DNA from: Anseranas semipalmata
Lineage: Eukaryota > Chordata > Aves > Anseriformes > Anseranatidae
NCBI GenBank assembly: GCA_013399115.1
Contig: VXAA01006527.1
Coordinates: 203,809 to 267,808, forward strand
DNA length: 64,000 nucleotides
Reading direction: 5' to 3'
This document shows, piece after piece, positions 13,777 through 26,436 of this stretch (the stretch's first letter is position 1; each line of letters opens with the position of its first letter). The translations under genes and the position numbers were made by a program. Under the pieces are notes generated by a model, which saw only the letters and a program-made list of their open reading frames with translations, did not search any database and was not told the origin of the DNA.

Positions 13777-14929
13777 GATTAAATCTGCTTATTCCTACAA
13801 AAGAGAATATTTTCTGCATAGTATTTTGGCTGTTTCTAGTAGACCTGTTACTTTAAGTTCTCTTATTTTATTAATTTATTTAAGTCACATACACAACCCT
13901 ACCAAATCTTTACAGTCACTTTTTACATGTAGGCACTGCAATATACCTGCAGTAATCCTGCAGCAATCATTTCTTACACAAATACTGTTCATTAGGCACA
14001 TACCAAAAAGTCAAAATTTCTCAAGATGCACAGAATATTGGCTGTTGTAATATTAGGCAGATTTCTTTTGTGTGTCTCTCTCTCAAAAAAAGAAAAGCCC
14101 CCCAAAGTACTGTGACTTTGCTTCAGATGATAAACTAGCTTGGCAAGCCAAAAAAAAAAAAAAAAGGAAGAAAAGAAAAAGATAAACAATCTATTTATAA
14201 AAGAGCTCTTCTCATGACTGCAGTTATTCCCTGTTCACCCTCATATCCAACAAGAAACCAGAAGGAACGTGCAACACCCCACGTACACCGATCCACAGCT
14301 ACTTGCATGTTCTAAACTGGGAAGGTTTGACTTGCATACATCCCCCAAAAGGAAAATCTGCTCGAACTTTATTCTTGTCCAAAAATAAATAATAAGTCAT
14401 CTGGTCCAAAACAAGACTATTCTGTGTAAAAGTTTTTCCACCGTTGCTGTTTTTTTGTTTTTCAAAATGTAAAGCCAATCAGAAGCTTTGAATAATGCCA
14501 AGTTTATTTGGCTAAAAATGAGCATTATACACAGTTTCACAATAAAATGGCCCATTTTAATACTAAGGGAAATTCCCTATATTTATTACAGCTCCTAGTG
14601 AAACAAAATCTTTGAGTTTACTGTTAAGCTTTCCAAAGTCTATGTAGTATTTAAATATTTTGCTATTTATAATATCATTACGATATTTACAAGTAATTAG
14701 GTTTTATGGCAAAAGTTAACGACGGGGCCATTCCAATATGCTTGTTAGAAATACTTAACTGACAAGATATGCCTCTGGGTGCCCTCCTCAGAGATTAACA
14801 AAATAAATAACGGACAGGAGCAAACACTGAAAACAAGACAAAACTGGAATACTCCTAGCCCTGTTAAATCGTGGGCGATGGAGACAACACCTGGAGGCAC
14901 ACTACACACCCGCAGTGGAAAACCAGCCC

Positions 14930-15660
14930 GGATGGCAGGGTGTCGCGGCCGGACCGCAGCCCCTGCTGTCGTTTCAGCGCCTCTGGGCGCGATGCCCCGG
15001 GTGTTGCACAGACACTGCCTGCGGTGCGCTGGGCTGGCAAACCAGTGCCCCATGGCTCCTCTGGGGAAAAGTACCATGCAATGGGGAGGAAAAAAAAAGG
15101 ATTAGAAATGTAATAAAATGCTCACACTATAAATAGCAAAGGAATGGGCTGCAAAAGTTTCTTCACAAAAAGAGCGATGGGTGTTAAAATCAGAAAAAGG
15201 AAAGAATTCCTCCTCACCTCGGGTTGAACTGCCCCTGCCCCAGTGCCACCAAGCTCTTGTGACAGGCGACTCCACCCCAACTAGGTCCCGCTGGCACGGG
15301 GGAAGAAGAGGCAAGGCACTGCGTGCTGACGGCAACAAAGAAAATCCACCGCGGCTGCACTGATCACCTTCAAAATCTGGGACCTTCCTGGCAGAGCCCG
15401 CACATGCCGAGCGCTCCCCGGCAGCTCCTGTCGCTGCTCCGGTCCCACTGGGAAAGGATGGAGCAGTGCAGGTGCTGCTGGTGGGTTTGCCCACACCCTG
15501 GCCAGCCGGAGGGATGCCACTGCTCCTGGCCTTTACCAGGGATCCCCCTCTGCCTCTCCTGACGCGTGGTTTCGTTATGGCTGCAGCAGGGGTGGTGGGC
15601 AGGAGGCACCCGGGTGCCCGCAGCAGCCGCCCCATGCTTGCCTGCGCTCCACGCAAAGCT
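14930..15660. promoter_or_regulatory. CG-rich zone in NEK6 intron 6
   Basis: Two CG-denser blocks (about 14935-15050 and 15250-15660) are separated by AT-richer sequence. Several overlapping open frames occur on both strands (up to 184 codons), as expected from GC-rich random sequence. None carries a domain I recognise, and several are antisense to each other. I see no TATA box or clear promoter arrangement. Confidence 0.3.
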
Positions 15661-15966
15661 CGCCAGCCTCTCCCAAGCTGTGTACAGACAAATCTTTCAT
15701 TTTTCTTTCATTACCCCAGCATGTACTGTCACTTAATTTTTATGTACGTAATCCTTCCTGACAAATATGATCTGCTGCCTGGTAATTCGTCTGACGTTCA
15801 TTCTGCTCCTTGCTCTAATTACGGCTCCCATCCCTGGTGTGGCGGCGGCTGCAGCCCGGTGCTACACCTGTCAGGCGGGTCATGGTGCTGTCTAATGCCC
15901 TTTTATGCCAGTCTGACGTTGGCAAATACAAACAAAACAAAACAAAAAAACCAACGAGATGAATGT

Positions 15967-15974
15967 ATTTGCAT
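15967..15974 (+). promoter_or_regulatory. Octamer motif ATTTGCAT (POU-factor type)
   Basis: An exact ATTTGCAT, the classical POU-domain octamer, lies 55 bp before the X-box at 16029. On its own an 8-mer is expected by chance about once per 30 kb per double strand. Its proximity to the X-box is the only reason to list it. Confidence 0.3.
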
Positions 15975-16028
15975 AGGCCCCGCAGTCGATTCATGGGTCA
16001 GCAGCCAGAGAAACGATGGCTCAGGGCG

Positions 16029-16042
16029 GTTGCCGGGGCAAC
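16029..16042. promoter_or_regulatory. Palindromic X-box (RFX-factor site)
   Basis: The sequence GTTGCCGGGGCAAC is a perfect inverted pair of GTTGCC half-sites with a 2-bp spacer. This is the layout of the RFX-family X-box (consensus GTTGCC-N2-GGCAAC). A 12-base constrained match is not expected by chance in 64 kb. RFX factors regulate ciliary and other genes. Whether this intronic site acts on NEK6 is unknown. Confidence 0.6.
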
Positions 16043-16269
16043 GGGGCCCGGCTCAAGCCCGGCCTGCGCCAGCACCATGCATCACTCACGGCTACTTAAA
16101 CAAATGTCTTCATTAAACCAAAACCAGGATCAGAAGCTTTCCTGCTGCCACAAAACCTATATGTCTGGCAAACGACAAAAACAAACAAACAAAAAAAACC
16201 CCTTCAAATGTGCATTATTTTTTGATTGTAAAAATATTAGCTTTACTTGCATGCAGGAACTGCTGCAAA

Positions 16270-16310
16270 TGCTGCGGGGGTCTGGGGGGTCTGTCCACCC
16301 CCCCGCAGCA
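16270..16310. other. GC-rich hairpin with an alternative nested stem
   Basis: An 11-bp perfect inverted repeat (tgctgcggggg at 16270-16280 and cccccgcagca at 16300-16310) encloses 19 bases. A competing stem pairs GGGGGGT (16284-16290) with ACCCCCC (16297-16303) around a 6-base loop. The two stems cannot both use the same C bases, so the element could switch fold in the transcript. Confidence 0.6.
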
Positions 16311-18619
16311 CAGCACGCTGTCTCCAAAATTGCTTGCTGCTGCTCCGTTAGCATTTTGTATCTCATTCACCTGTTTTCAGGATGCTGTTGGTCTGAGGAA
16401 GGGCAAGGTTCATGCAGAAGAGGCTTAACTCTTCCTACAGGAGCTTTCTCAATTAAGAGAGAGCAACCCTGGTAAAGGTCACGAGCTTGGCTTACATGTG
16501 CAGCTAGCTTCCCAGCCCCAATTTATCCTTATTAATGTAGTAAGTGCAGCAGTCAAGCTAGATAAGATCGTGTAATTAGACATGGTCATATTTTTGCCTG
16601 TTCAGATGATGAGATTGTAACTTTCTGTGAAGAGGATTTATTTTAATCTATTAAATACAGCATGCATATCCTAAGATAACTTTTGATGCAAAGGGAAATT
16701 AATACTTTTATGGAAGTAAACTGGAGAAATGCCTCACTTTTTCTAAGTACACACAAAATAAGGCATTCATCTTCCTTCTTTGTGCACTTAGAAGCTCCAG
16801 TGTCATTAGAGAGTACTCTCAAATAAGTTTGTATTCGTATAAAGAAACAAGCAAGCAAGACTCGCACTCAGTGGAGGAAACTGCACAAAGACAAATAGTG
16901 AAACAAACGTGTCGTGTGTTCCAAAATCAACTGAGAGCATTAAATGTAAGAGAGCTTTGACACCGTGCTAAAGGCAAGGGTCCTTCTCTTCTGGAACACA
17001 GAAGTACCTCTGACTCAACAAATACAGAGACATCAACAAGAATGGAAAATCAGGCAGCTCTCAACAGAGCACAGACACTCAGGGGAAAACTAACAATTAT
17101 GAAATATTTTATACTATAAGACAGAGAATGAACTGTGTATAAAGTATACTTTCCTATAGCATTGTAATTAATGCTAACAGTAAATTTTTTTATGAAGTAG
17201 TTTCCACATAGTTCCTTCACGTTAACAAAACATCATTATCTATCTTTTGATTCATGCTGAAAACATGTTCTCTTCAGAAGAGAGGATTTCTCCAAAATAC
17301 CTCAACTTGCAGAGAAGAAAACACGAAACAAGAAATGTTTTTTAAGAATACTCTTACAAAACATGAGAAAAAGCATATAGTCACCCTGTTTTTTTAGTTT
17401 TTACTTTCTCTTGTAAGATCACACATAGAAGTTTTTTTTTTTTTTAAAAAAAGAAATTAGTTTGCTTTGCCAGCTTTTGTAGACATCTTACTTTTTAGAA
17501 ATCTATTGCAATTGTAATTTTACAATGATGCAAAAAATTACTTCTCTGCAACACATGAGAAGGTAACACTATTAAAGAAAAACTTTATATGATATCATTT
17601 ACAATGTATTTATTTTGGTATCAATTGACTGGTCCAGAAAACATCGTATCAACCTGATTTTCTTCCATGAAAAGGTAACGGGCTTTAGAGGGAGGAAAGA
17701 AGCAACAGATATCTTTTATCTTTAATAAACCTTCTATCATAAACATATAACTTTGCTTATAAGGAAACTCTGAAATTTGTCTGGATGCAAAATTGGTCAG
17801 AAAACAGTTCACTGTCAAAATATAAGGCTACCTCAAGTGAAGTCCTGCAAGACACCTGATAGCCCCAGTTCTTTGAACATATCCATTAACCGTGGCAATG
17901 CTGTTGCCTTTGTGGATAACAAGATCTGGGATGAGCCAGAGCATAGCACAGTACAGAACAAAAATTCAGAGTGATCAGTATTAGAATCTGGAAACGGGAT
18001 ACAGTTCAGTAAGAATAAAAGCAGGGTACTATACTTTGGTGTGAACAATCAGCAGCACAGACAGCAGAGCAGGAAAACAATCTTCAGATATGTGGAAGGC
18101 ATTACAAAAAAACTTAGAACTTTAAAGCCTAAGCTGAATTTCAAGTGAAGCCCCTCTTTGGAACAGACAAGCTGTGAAGGCTCTAAACACCTCCCTCACC
18201 TCAGACAGCATCACAACCCCTGTTCATGGGAAGATGGTTGAGCAGCATCTGCTAAAAAAAAAAAAGTGTTGGCCGTGTAACATCTAATTCTAGTAAGGAG
18301 AGTGCAGGGAAGCATGCTATTTAGAGTGGAAAAGCTGCATTTGTTACATTTGCTATAAATCACACCTTTACCAGGCCAGACATTCCAGAAAAAAAGAAAA
18401 AACATTACGTGGAGTTTTAAAGCAAAAAATATCTAATAATTTTTATATGAAGACTCCAGGTGTTTCAATACTATTTAAAAAGGAAATCATAGAAAACAAT
18501 GTACTTGCCCACCAAATGAAACTTCTGTCATAGTAAGAGGACAGATATCACTTCCTTTGAACATCATAGCTGACAACTGTACAACAGTGCTTGCTAAATG
18601 TCTAGAAGTATCAACTTAC

Positions 18620-18727
18620 CTAAGGAATGTGCTGCAGTGGTTTTAGAACTAAAAAATCGGCCTAATCCAAGATCTCCCAGCTTCACCACCCCTGTGGCTG
18701 TTATAAACACATTGGCTGGTTTTATGT
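18620..18727 (-). CDS. NEK6: NEK6 coding exon 6 (catalytic loop, DLG motif, activation loop; residues 173-208 plus split V209)
   Basis: 108 nt. The acceptor is TTCTTCTTGCAG and the donor TTAG then GTAAG. The first two bases complete the aspartate of HRD (D173). The exon then reads [20 protein letters not shown] and on to [18 protein letters not shown] (191-193) replaces the usual DFG, as in other NEK6/NEK7 proteins. S207 corresponds to human S206, the NEK9 phosphorylation site, and T203 to human T202. Residue 201 is lysine; human NEK6, as I recall it, has glutamate there, and NEK7 has lysine. Confidence 0.97.
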
Positions 18728-19992
18728 CTGCAAGAAGAAAAAGGTAGAAGGTCAAAGCCACAAAAGGTTATTTAGTTCTAATAGTGCAATAGATACATAG
18801 CCCGGAGCGCTGCCTGTACAGGACAGACTTGCATAGAACCGGGTTTCTTCACAGCTTTGATAGGCTGAGTCTTCCATGACTTCAAGTTCTGTACACACAC
18901 ACAAAATAGAGAAAACTTCTCAGCACACAAGAAATACCAATGAGGGAAAAGTCGTCGGAAACAGCATAACACAATAGAAGCAACCTCTTTAACTGATGAA
19001 ATCAAAGGAAGGCTCAAGTCTGCTTCCTTTTTGAAACAATCATTTTCTGCAGGAAACAGTACTGCCTGGCATGGTCCCCCAATACCACCGGCAAATTACT
19101 GTCCTACTACACGCAAATTCTGGGCTCTACACAGCCTATTTCACTCGTGTAATATAAAAATTACTAGAACCCCGGTTTCCCAAGTATCCACGTCTGGATA
19201 CAAGTTAGAGAGGCTATTTCCTCACAAGTCAAAGCAGACTAAATGCACATGGTTCCAAATTTCAGCTACCAAGAGTAGAACTAATTCAGGTATAACTGAT
19301 GAGCTACACGAGGGGATGGATACAGGAGCAAAAGTGATACCACACTGCTGAAAAAAAATGGTTAAGAATTCACTACTTGTAAGGAGAAAGGAAGTAACAA
19401 AAGCAGCACAGACTAGTATTAGTGCCTTTTAGGATGTTTGCATTTCCTGGGTCAAGTCCTTCATAAAGCATTTCAGTTATGCTGCAAGAAGCAACAATTT
19501 TTGGATAGAGCTCAAAGCGAAAAGTCGAATCTCTAAGACAAGAGATTCAAAAATAATTAATGAAAATGAAGAACAGGGTATGAGAGTGTGGGACATACTT
19601 GTATTAATATTTCAGAAAAGCTTGCAAGACAGGAAAACTCTTCTAAACTCTCTAAGGTCACAACTAATATAATGAATACTATTTCCTAGAGTTCACTGCA
19701 TCCAGTAGTCTCAGCATTTTACTTCTGACACTTTTCTAATGGCAAGTTTGACACTTCTACTTAATAACAGTGTCTAGAATACAAAGCAGCTCATCTTTCT
19801 AATACCACACTCATTTCGGACTGAATCCTTTAACAATGAGGCAAAAAGACAGAAGGAGAAATCCATCTTGCAAGCTCCAGCCTCTCTAAACATGCATTGG
19901 CTGAACATCAGCATAATTGTTTTCGAATGTAGGCGCTTACTAATTGGAACATTATATTATTATTCAGTGAAAAGAGACTGAATTAATGTTAC
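18728..19992 (-). other. NEK6 intron 5
   Basis: 1265 nt between coding exons 5 and 6, bounded by GTAAC (19992 downward) and TTCTTGCAG (ending at 18728). It is AT-rich; a (CA)-type stretch (acacacacaca) lies near 18893-18903. No other feature can be recognised. Confidence 0.75.
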
Positions 19993-20101
19993 CTCTGTGC
20001 ATCACCCTGCGGGAGTGCATGTGTTCAACTGCACTGCATAACTGCACAAAATATTTCCACACCGTCCTTTCCGGGATTAACCGTTTCTGCTTTTTAAAAT
20101 A
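19993..20101 (-). CDS. NEK6: NEK6 coding exon 5 (E helix to HRD; residues 137-172 plus split D173)
   Basis: 109 nt. The acceptor is CCTTCCACAG and the donor AGAG then GTAACA. It reads [20 protein letters not shown] and on to [16 protein letters not shown]. It ends one base into the aspartate codon of HRD, so the phase-1 intron splits the catalytic aspartate codon. YFKK at the start is NEK6-like (NEK7 has HFKK). Confidence 0.97.
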
Positions 20102-23100
20102 CTGTGGAAGGAAATAAATAAAAGATCAGTTAAAAAGCAACATATTTGACTAGTTGCTGGACTCATGTTAGTCAGCTGCAGGTTGCTCATGTCTTCCCAA
20201 TCTCCAGCAGCATGACTTTTCTTCTGATTAGCTTTTAACTCCTTCTCTCTGTATGTAGACTTCAATGCAGTTCACTCATTAACAACTATTATGAAAAATA
20301 TGCGTAAATAGGTTTGACATTTTTGAATGGACACCAATTATAATTAGCATTAATCTCCTTAATTACCTTGCAAAACATATTTAATGCCTCAAAACAAATG
20401 TCTCAAATATTTTGCCTTAAGTAACAAAAGATCATTAAAAAAATCTCAAACATTCATTATTGTACAGTCTATTAACAACAATAAGGAAATCTGCTTCCCT
20501 TCTAAAAAGATGGCCACAGCATCAATAAAGTATCTATATTTCTTCTGTGATCAGGTAGGATAATATATTCTATTTCATGCATAATAAGAATATTAAATTA
20601 ACTGAACTATCTCTAGTGAGATGCAAAGACACTGCTGATCAAGACACAGATTTGGAAGGAGACCGTTTTGTGCGCATTTATGCAGTGCCAAGCATAGCTG
20701 AGTCCAGATTCTACAGACCTCTGGGTGCTAAAAGCTCTCAGGCAAAATAATCGTAAGCATAATTCACACAATAAGAAGTAGTGCATCATGGGGATGGTTA
20801 TCTCCAATACTTAAGTCTTCTTCCCAAGTAACTTATTACAGGAATAAATAATCAGCCACACACTCCAGCGAAGGCTAAATATGATGCATCTTCAACTGCT
20901 CTTTTCCATTTCAGGAACGCACTACAACTGTGTACATCGTGCAAAGTGCCACAGCCTCCTCCAATGCTTCCCAAAATTGCACTACTTCTGATTATTGGTC
21001 CCTGACTTCTCATTACTTCTTCCTGTGCTTGATACTGAGCAAGTCCTTCATCTGGAGCACTAACAAAACACATTTCTAATACACTTCCAGTGGTTTAAGA
21101 TTTATCCTCTTCCTTTGATATACAAGGTATGACTGGATAACAACCATCTCTGAAATGCTGTACACCCTTCTAGCACTCTACAATCACATTTCTTTTGCAT
21201 CGTACCCTTGAGAATTTCAGTCAGCAGCATGCAAGAGCAAGAATAAAAGAAGGAAATTGGCTGTTGCCCCTTTCTGCAACTTGTGCTTTTTCCTCTCAGT
21301 ACAGACATCTGATGTCCGTTGTCACATTTTGTATTTTAAGTGAAATGCTGTTACTGGATCGTGTTTGACTCAAGTAATGGCAAATTTTATTTTGCATATC
21401 AGCTGTGAAGGGGCACGACCGTGCAATTCCCCAGGCAGCAAGTCTGACAGCTTGCAACAGTTTCAAACCAAAACTTGATAGAGAGCACAGAGGAATTACA
21501 GAGGGTGAGGATAAAGTGTTATATACACGATAATATTATTTAATTCTCATTAAAGTATTTAAGAGTGGATATGCAAGACCACAAGTGATAATTTTCTAAA
21601 TGTCATGTCCAATAAGACTTGCCTGACATTTACAAGAGAGTCCCAACTCTCCAGTGGGTTATCCAGCAGCACTCTGTTACATCAGCTTTACAATACCTCA
21701 TAAATAATGCAGGCAACAGGGGCGTGACAAAGACAGTCCCTGTTTTTATCACTCTTGCACCTTCAGAGTGTTGTTACTGCTGTTCCTACCGCCTCTCCGA
21801 AACTGAAAATCCTCACATAAGCTTAAATTCCCAAGGGACGGGTGGAGAGTGGGGGCGCCACAGAAGGGCAGGCAGCAAACCTCAGTTCGTCAATTCTACT
21901 TTCAGGCTATGTTTAGGAGGAGAATTTAATTCCCTCCTGGTTTTAGTTTTGTTTTTTTTTTTCCCCACCCTTTACCTAAAAAAAATTAAAAAAAAACGGA
22001 TTCAAATATTTGCACCAATGGAATGGCATCATTTATATGGCCCTGAAAAAGCCTTGAGTGTCGTCTTCAAACCTGTGATAAACATATGGGAAAACAGACC
22101 AGACTGGGGAGCATCAGCAGAAAGAATACAAGTTACACTGTTGTTCTACCTATCAACCTAATAATCAACAGAAAAATGTAACTCCTATTTATTATTCATA
22201 AACAAATAATTTAAGAAAATTAAATAACCAACCCCAACAGATAAAAAACCATCAGTGGGGGAAGTTTTAAACTAAAAGCTTTATATCACAAAAAGCGCAA
22301 ATATTTTATATGATGATAACTGACAATTATGTTGACAAAACTCCTTGTGAGTTAAGATTTAAAAATCAAGACAAGTACTTGCATATCCCAGGATGATCAC
22401 AGCCCTAACTCCTGTTCTCACAGTCCTCAACGGCAGCTACTAAAAGCTTGTGATGAACCACAAGTTTCCTAGGATCTGTTGGGAAAAGCGTAAAACACAC
22501 AAGAAGCTGACGAGCGCAGTGCTTAAAGATGACAAATACGCAGGAGCTCTCCCCAGCCATGACGCCAAGCGCTGTCTCCGTACCCGCCGGCGAGTCCGGC
22601 CAGGAACGCGGTGCATGCCGCCGCAGCGAGGCACCGCACGCTGCTGAGCGGTGCCAGCCTCCACCCGCGGCCTCGGCCACTGCCAGCTCGTCCCCGAGGT
22701 CCAGAGCTGCCGCTGCTAATGCTATCAAGGGTCTGCGGAGTAAGCCCATGTCTGGAATTTTGGGGCTTTCCCCAGAAACTGCTCTGCCGACCACCCGTCC
22801 CCAGCTCGCTCACCCGAGGGGACTCTTCCCTGAGATGGAGCAGATTTTCATGGAAACTGTAAATTTAGCCACTGACTACGGACTAAATGGATAACTTGTT
22901 TGACAGCCTTTGGCCTAGTGCCTCATAGCTCTGCTGGCAAAGAAAACAAATCTGTTAATAAGATATTTTAACTGTGACAACAAGGAGGAGGAGAACTTTC
23001 CAAACATTCGTTTATGATAATTACAGAATAATGATGGCAAAAAAACAGGTAAAACATGGAGAGAAGGTTGAGAGTGCTAACAAACATGATATAACACATC

Positions 23101-23639
23101 TGTTCTCACAAGGGATGTATGTCTAAAGATTAACACGTCAAAGAAAATATAAAAGCAGGTGGTAACAGCTTAACTAAAGCTGGTTTGCAGCAATACAAGT
23201 ATTCCTGAGAGCGACATAAGAGAAGAGCAAGCACTTGAAACATTTTCTCAAACCCAAATCCCTGTTGCAAGGAAAGTCAATACACTTCCTTGAATGTCTT
23301 CAGTGGCAGACAGGCTATGTGAACAGTGAATCTAACAGTAATTAGATGTTCCCGTCAATCACAGATTGGATAAATCAACCTTGCAAAGTAAGGCACACAT
23401 CCCACCAAACCACACGGAGGCCTGCTCCCTTCTGAAGCAGCGGCCAGGAGCAAGCAGCAGGCCCTGGTGCATTTGACCTGCCAGCAGATGTTCAGTCTAG
23501 GCCCTGCCATCACCCTCGGGGTGGACAAAACAGCGAGAGGAGCATCAGTGTTTCCATCGTGGATCTGCTACCTCTGCTGCCTCCTGGCTCTACGTAGTCC
23601 CAAATGTTTGTAGCCCCTTTAGAATTGACACATCCTTAC
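20102..23639 (-). other. NEK6 intron 4
   Basis: 3538 nt between coding exons 4 and 5, bounded by GTAAGG (23639 downward) and CTTCCACAG (ending at 20102). It is mainly AT-rich, with a T-run and A-runs near 21952-21996 and one CG-rich patch at 22540-22720. No additional exon, RNA gene or transposon is recognisable. Confidence 0.75.
22540..22720. promoter_or_regulatory. CpG-rich patch inside NEK6 intron 4
   Basis: A dense CG block (cgtacccgccggcgagtccgg, gccgccgcagcgaggcaccgcacg, acccgcggcctcgg) stands out sharply in AT-rich intron. Open frames on both strands cross it without recognisable domains. It could be an intragenic promoter, for instance of a short isoform or antisense RNA, but nothing in the sequence proves transcription. 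Confidence 0.35.
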
Positions 23640-23750
23640 CTTAATCATCTGGGAGAGATCACCAGCATCTGCCAGCTCCAGGACAATGTTAAGTTCATTG
23701 TCTTCAATGAAAGAATCCAAATACTTAATTATATTGGGGTGGTTCAGTTG
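23640..23750 (-). CDS. NEK6: NEK6 coding exon 4 (N-lobe beta4-beta5, hinge; residues 100-136)
   Basis: 111 nt. The acceptor is CTATCTGCAG and the donor AAG then GTAAGG. It reads [20 protein letters not shown] and on to [18 protein letters not shown]109 aligns with human NEK6 Y108, the tyrosine reported to hold the kinase in an autoinhibited state until NEK9 binds. YLDSF separates it from NEK7 (YYASF). The hinge segment LELADAG contains the ATP-pocket lining. Confidence 0.97.
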
Positions 23751-26373
23751 CTGCAGATAGACGGAGTGCAAGAAAAAAATGTAAAATGATGTAGTAACGA
23801 CAACTCAAAGATACAAAACTTGTACCATTTTTGTAATCCTTACGCAAAACAGTTGATAATAGGTGCAACTACAAACTGCTCTGGGTTACTGTACACAAAA
23901 AGTACGTAAGAAATAAGTTCATTTATCAAAAGCGCAGCATAATAAAATAGTGTCTTGTGCAAAGAGCAATATGGCCCAGAATAGGGCAAAACAGCCTTTT
24001 CTCTTGTAAACTTGCAAAATATTTAGAAGTAACATTCTGAAAGAACTCAGTAAGCAGTAACCGTTTTTTTTTTCCACTAGAAGAAAAAAAAAAGTTACTG
24101 ATTACAGTACTCCTTGCTAAAAGCAAGAGTAGAATTCAAGTAAAATTTTGATGGAAGTAAAATAGTGTGTAAATTGCATTCAGTATGTTAGTCTATTTTT
24201 CCCATCATTTATACTTAAATGAAAGTAGTAAGTGAAAATGTAAGTATAGCTTTTTCTTATATTCACAACTAGTATTTTACTGTTTTTTTTTCCCCCTAAG
24301 TTTCTTAAAAATTTGCATCTTCTCAGATTGTTACACTTCACTCACAGGACTAAATTAAGAAACTGGCTCAACAAATTAAAATTTCTGTTTTAATATTTTA
24401 TGTCTGAATTTCTTAAAATGGAAAACTGTAATTGCTTAGAAGATAATGGAGTAACCAGATTTCTCTACTTGCTCGCTCTTGCCCATTCTGCATTACATTA
24501 TCTTTCTCTTGTGCTCATAGAAATGCAATAAATTTAGAAACTACTAAAGTGAGCATTTCATCTACTAAACAGCTGTGACTCAACCTGCCTATTTCAGGGG
24601 TTACAAAGCCAAAAGAAACACTGTTATGATCCATCATGCTAATCACGCCTCTCTGCATGCACATTAGGGGATAGATTCTCCTTTGCAATGCCTCGACACT
24701 AGCGCGCATTAGCGTTAATGGGATCCATGTGCAGGCATCAGGAGAAGAGCATTCCCACCAGACCGAGCCTTAAATAAAGAAACAGCAGAGCCCACCATTT
24801 CTGTTGAAATTTCTTTCACATGTCTGCTCTCAGGTACATCGATCAAAGATCAACTTCCAGGCAAGAAAGCACCAAAATCACGAGCAGAATGGATACCAAT
24901 ACCTAAGGCACGTCGGGATGCCTTACTCCCCTTACAACATCACACGAGCTGACACGGCACAGCCGATGCCAGGGCTTTGCATACTGCTCTTGTAGATAAA
25001 GTTAAGCCTCTGATTTATGAGCTGTTTTCTATCTTCTGTAGGATGCTCTGATGGGAAAACTCTCCCCAGTTCCCAAAGGCAACGGGGAGTTCAAGCAATC
25101 ACACAAACCTTTCTCTAAACCTCAGCATCGTGTGCCAATAAAACACAACATCAAAATACAACTGTAACAAGGAATGAAGACCGCACACCTTTGGAGACTT
25201 ACCACGCTAGTGTTTTTCCCCTCCTGCACTCCATCCTCTATTTACTTTACCACATATAACAAAACTCAACTATTCAAACCCAAACATTGTTCAACTAACA
25301 TAAGGATTTTAAACGTATTTTTCCATGGAAGAACATATACGCACTTTTTATTGACACAGTTTGTACTGATTTAAAGAAACTCATCAGCTCTAAAGAGGGA
25401 TGTTTCTTCTGTGACAGTGAAGTCACATAAAATCACAAACAAGACACCCGTGCCACCGCACTAACTTCCACGATGGCTCTTTCGACGAGCTGACGTCCGA
25501 GCGCTGCCCGTGCAGCAGCTGAAGCTGCTGAAAAAAAAAAAAGAAAAAAAAAAGAAGGATGAGCCCCCTGAGGCTCCTTCCTCTGCTGGAAAACATGGGA
25601 GACTGCCCACAACCCGCCCGAGGTGTGAATGTAGGTGTGCACATTTTCTCTACATTTTATTTCACAGACCTCTGGACTTTATTTTCCCAGAGCAGCCGGG
25701 CAGACCACTCTGGATAAGCCAAATTTCCATGCTCCACTCTTCCTTTTGTCAAACTTATTACAAAGAAATATATTGACTCTGGAGTTATTTCTGTAACTAT
25801 GGTGTATGCCTGAGGTGTAGAAAAGGCTACCTGGAATTTATTTTGTCAGAAGGAAGTATATTAACTCTCACAAATCCTTGATTGCACAAAACGTTACAAA
25901 CACCTTATCTTGGGTTAATGACATTTCCTATTTCTTTAACGCATCCTAAAAAGTTTGATGGTAGTTAATGCCTGATGTGTATGCACAGCAGCGCTGCCAG
26001 CAAGAGGCACGTGGAAGGGTAAGCCACCGCTAAATGAGCGAGTGTGGGTGCTGGCAGCCCAAATGCTGATTACAGCCACGTTACTGAGCTGCTTACCTAA
26101 GCCTTTTAGCTAGAATTATGTTGAACGTAATATACAATTTTGTCTGGCTTCTGTTAAATTTTGAATTATAATTAACTTACAAATCACCCCCCAAAAAAAC
26201 TTTGTTTCTATGGTCACACAGAAGTCTTTGATCAAAAGAGATCAAGTATTATTTTGACAGGGATGAACTACAGAAAGTCGATGCAATTCCTTCACCAATC
26301 CCTCAATGGTCTACATTAAACTTTTTTTTCCTCAAAACAAAAAATTGAAAAATAGCAATTGTAAAATTCTTAC
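23751..26373 (-). other. NEK6 intron 3
   Basis: 2623 nt between coding exons 3 and 4, bounded by GTAAG (26373 downward) and CTATCTGCAG (ending at 23751). It is AT-rich, with an A-rich run interrupted by G at 25531-25556. No exon or RNA gene is recognisable. Confidence 0.75.
25531..25556. repeat. A-rich low-complexity run
   Basis: Two long A runs separated by a single G, ending in agaag, in NEK6 intron 3. Confidence 0.85.
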
Positions 26374-26436
26374 CTTCAAGAGGTCAATTTCTTTAATGCA
26401 ATCTTGCCTAGCCTTGGCATCCATCATTTCAAAAAT
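26374..26436 (-). CDS. NEK6: NEK6 coding exon 3 (alpha-C helix; residues 79-99)
   Basis: 63 nt, 21 codons, phase 0 at both ends. The acceptor is ATCTTTAAAG and the donor AAG then GTAAG. It reads IFEMMDAKARQDCIKEIDLL followed by K. E94 in KEI is the expected alpha-C glutamate that pairs with K75. FEMMDAKARQDC is NEK6-type; NEK7 has FDLMDAKARADC. Confidence 0.96.

Larger units (their letters stand above)
8361..18619 (-). other. NEK6 intron 6 (largest intron, 10.3 kb)
   Basis: Bounded by GTAAG (18619 downward) and TTTCTTTACAG (ending at 8361). 8400-12400 and 12440-14700 are AT-rich unique-looking sequence without recognisable exons. Simple repeats are a T-run near 9263-9276, (TA)9 at 12422-12439, an A-run at 13756-13776 and an A-run at 14150-14165. 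A CG-rich zone lies at about 14930-15660. It is followed by a cluster of candidate regulatory features at 15700-16310 (octamer, RFX X-box, GC hairpin). 16320-18619 shows nothing recognisable. Confidence 0.75.
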
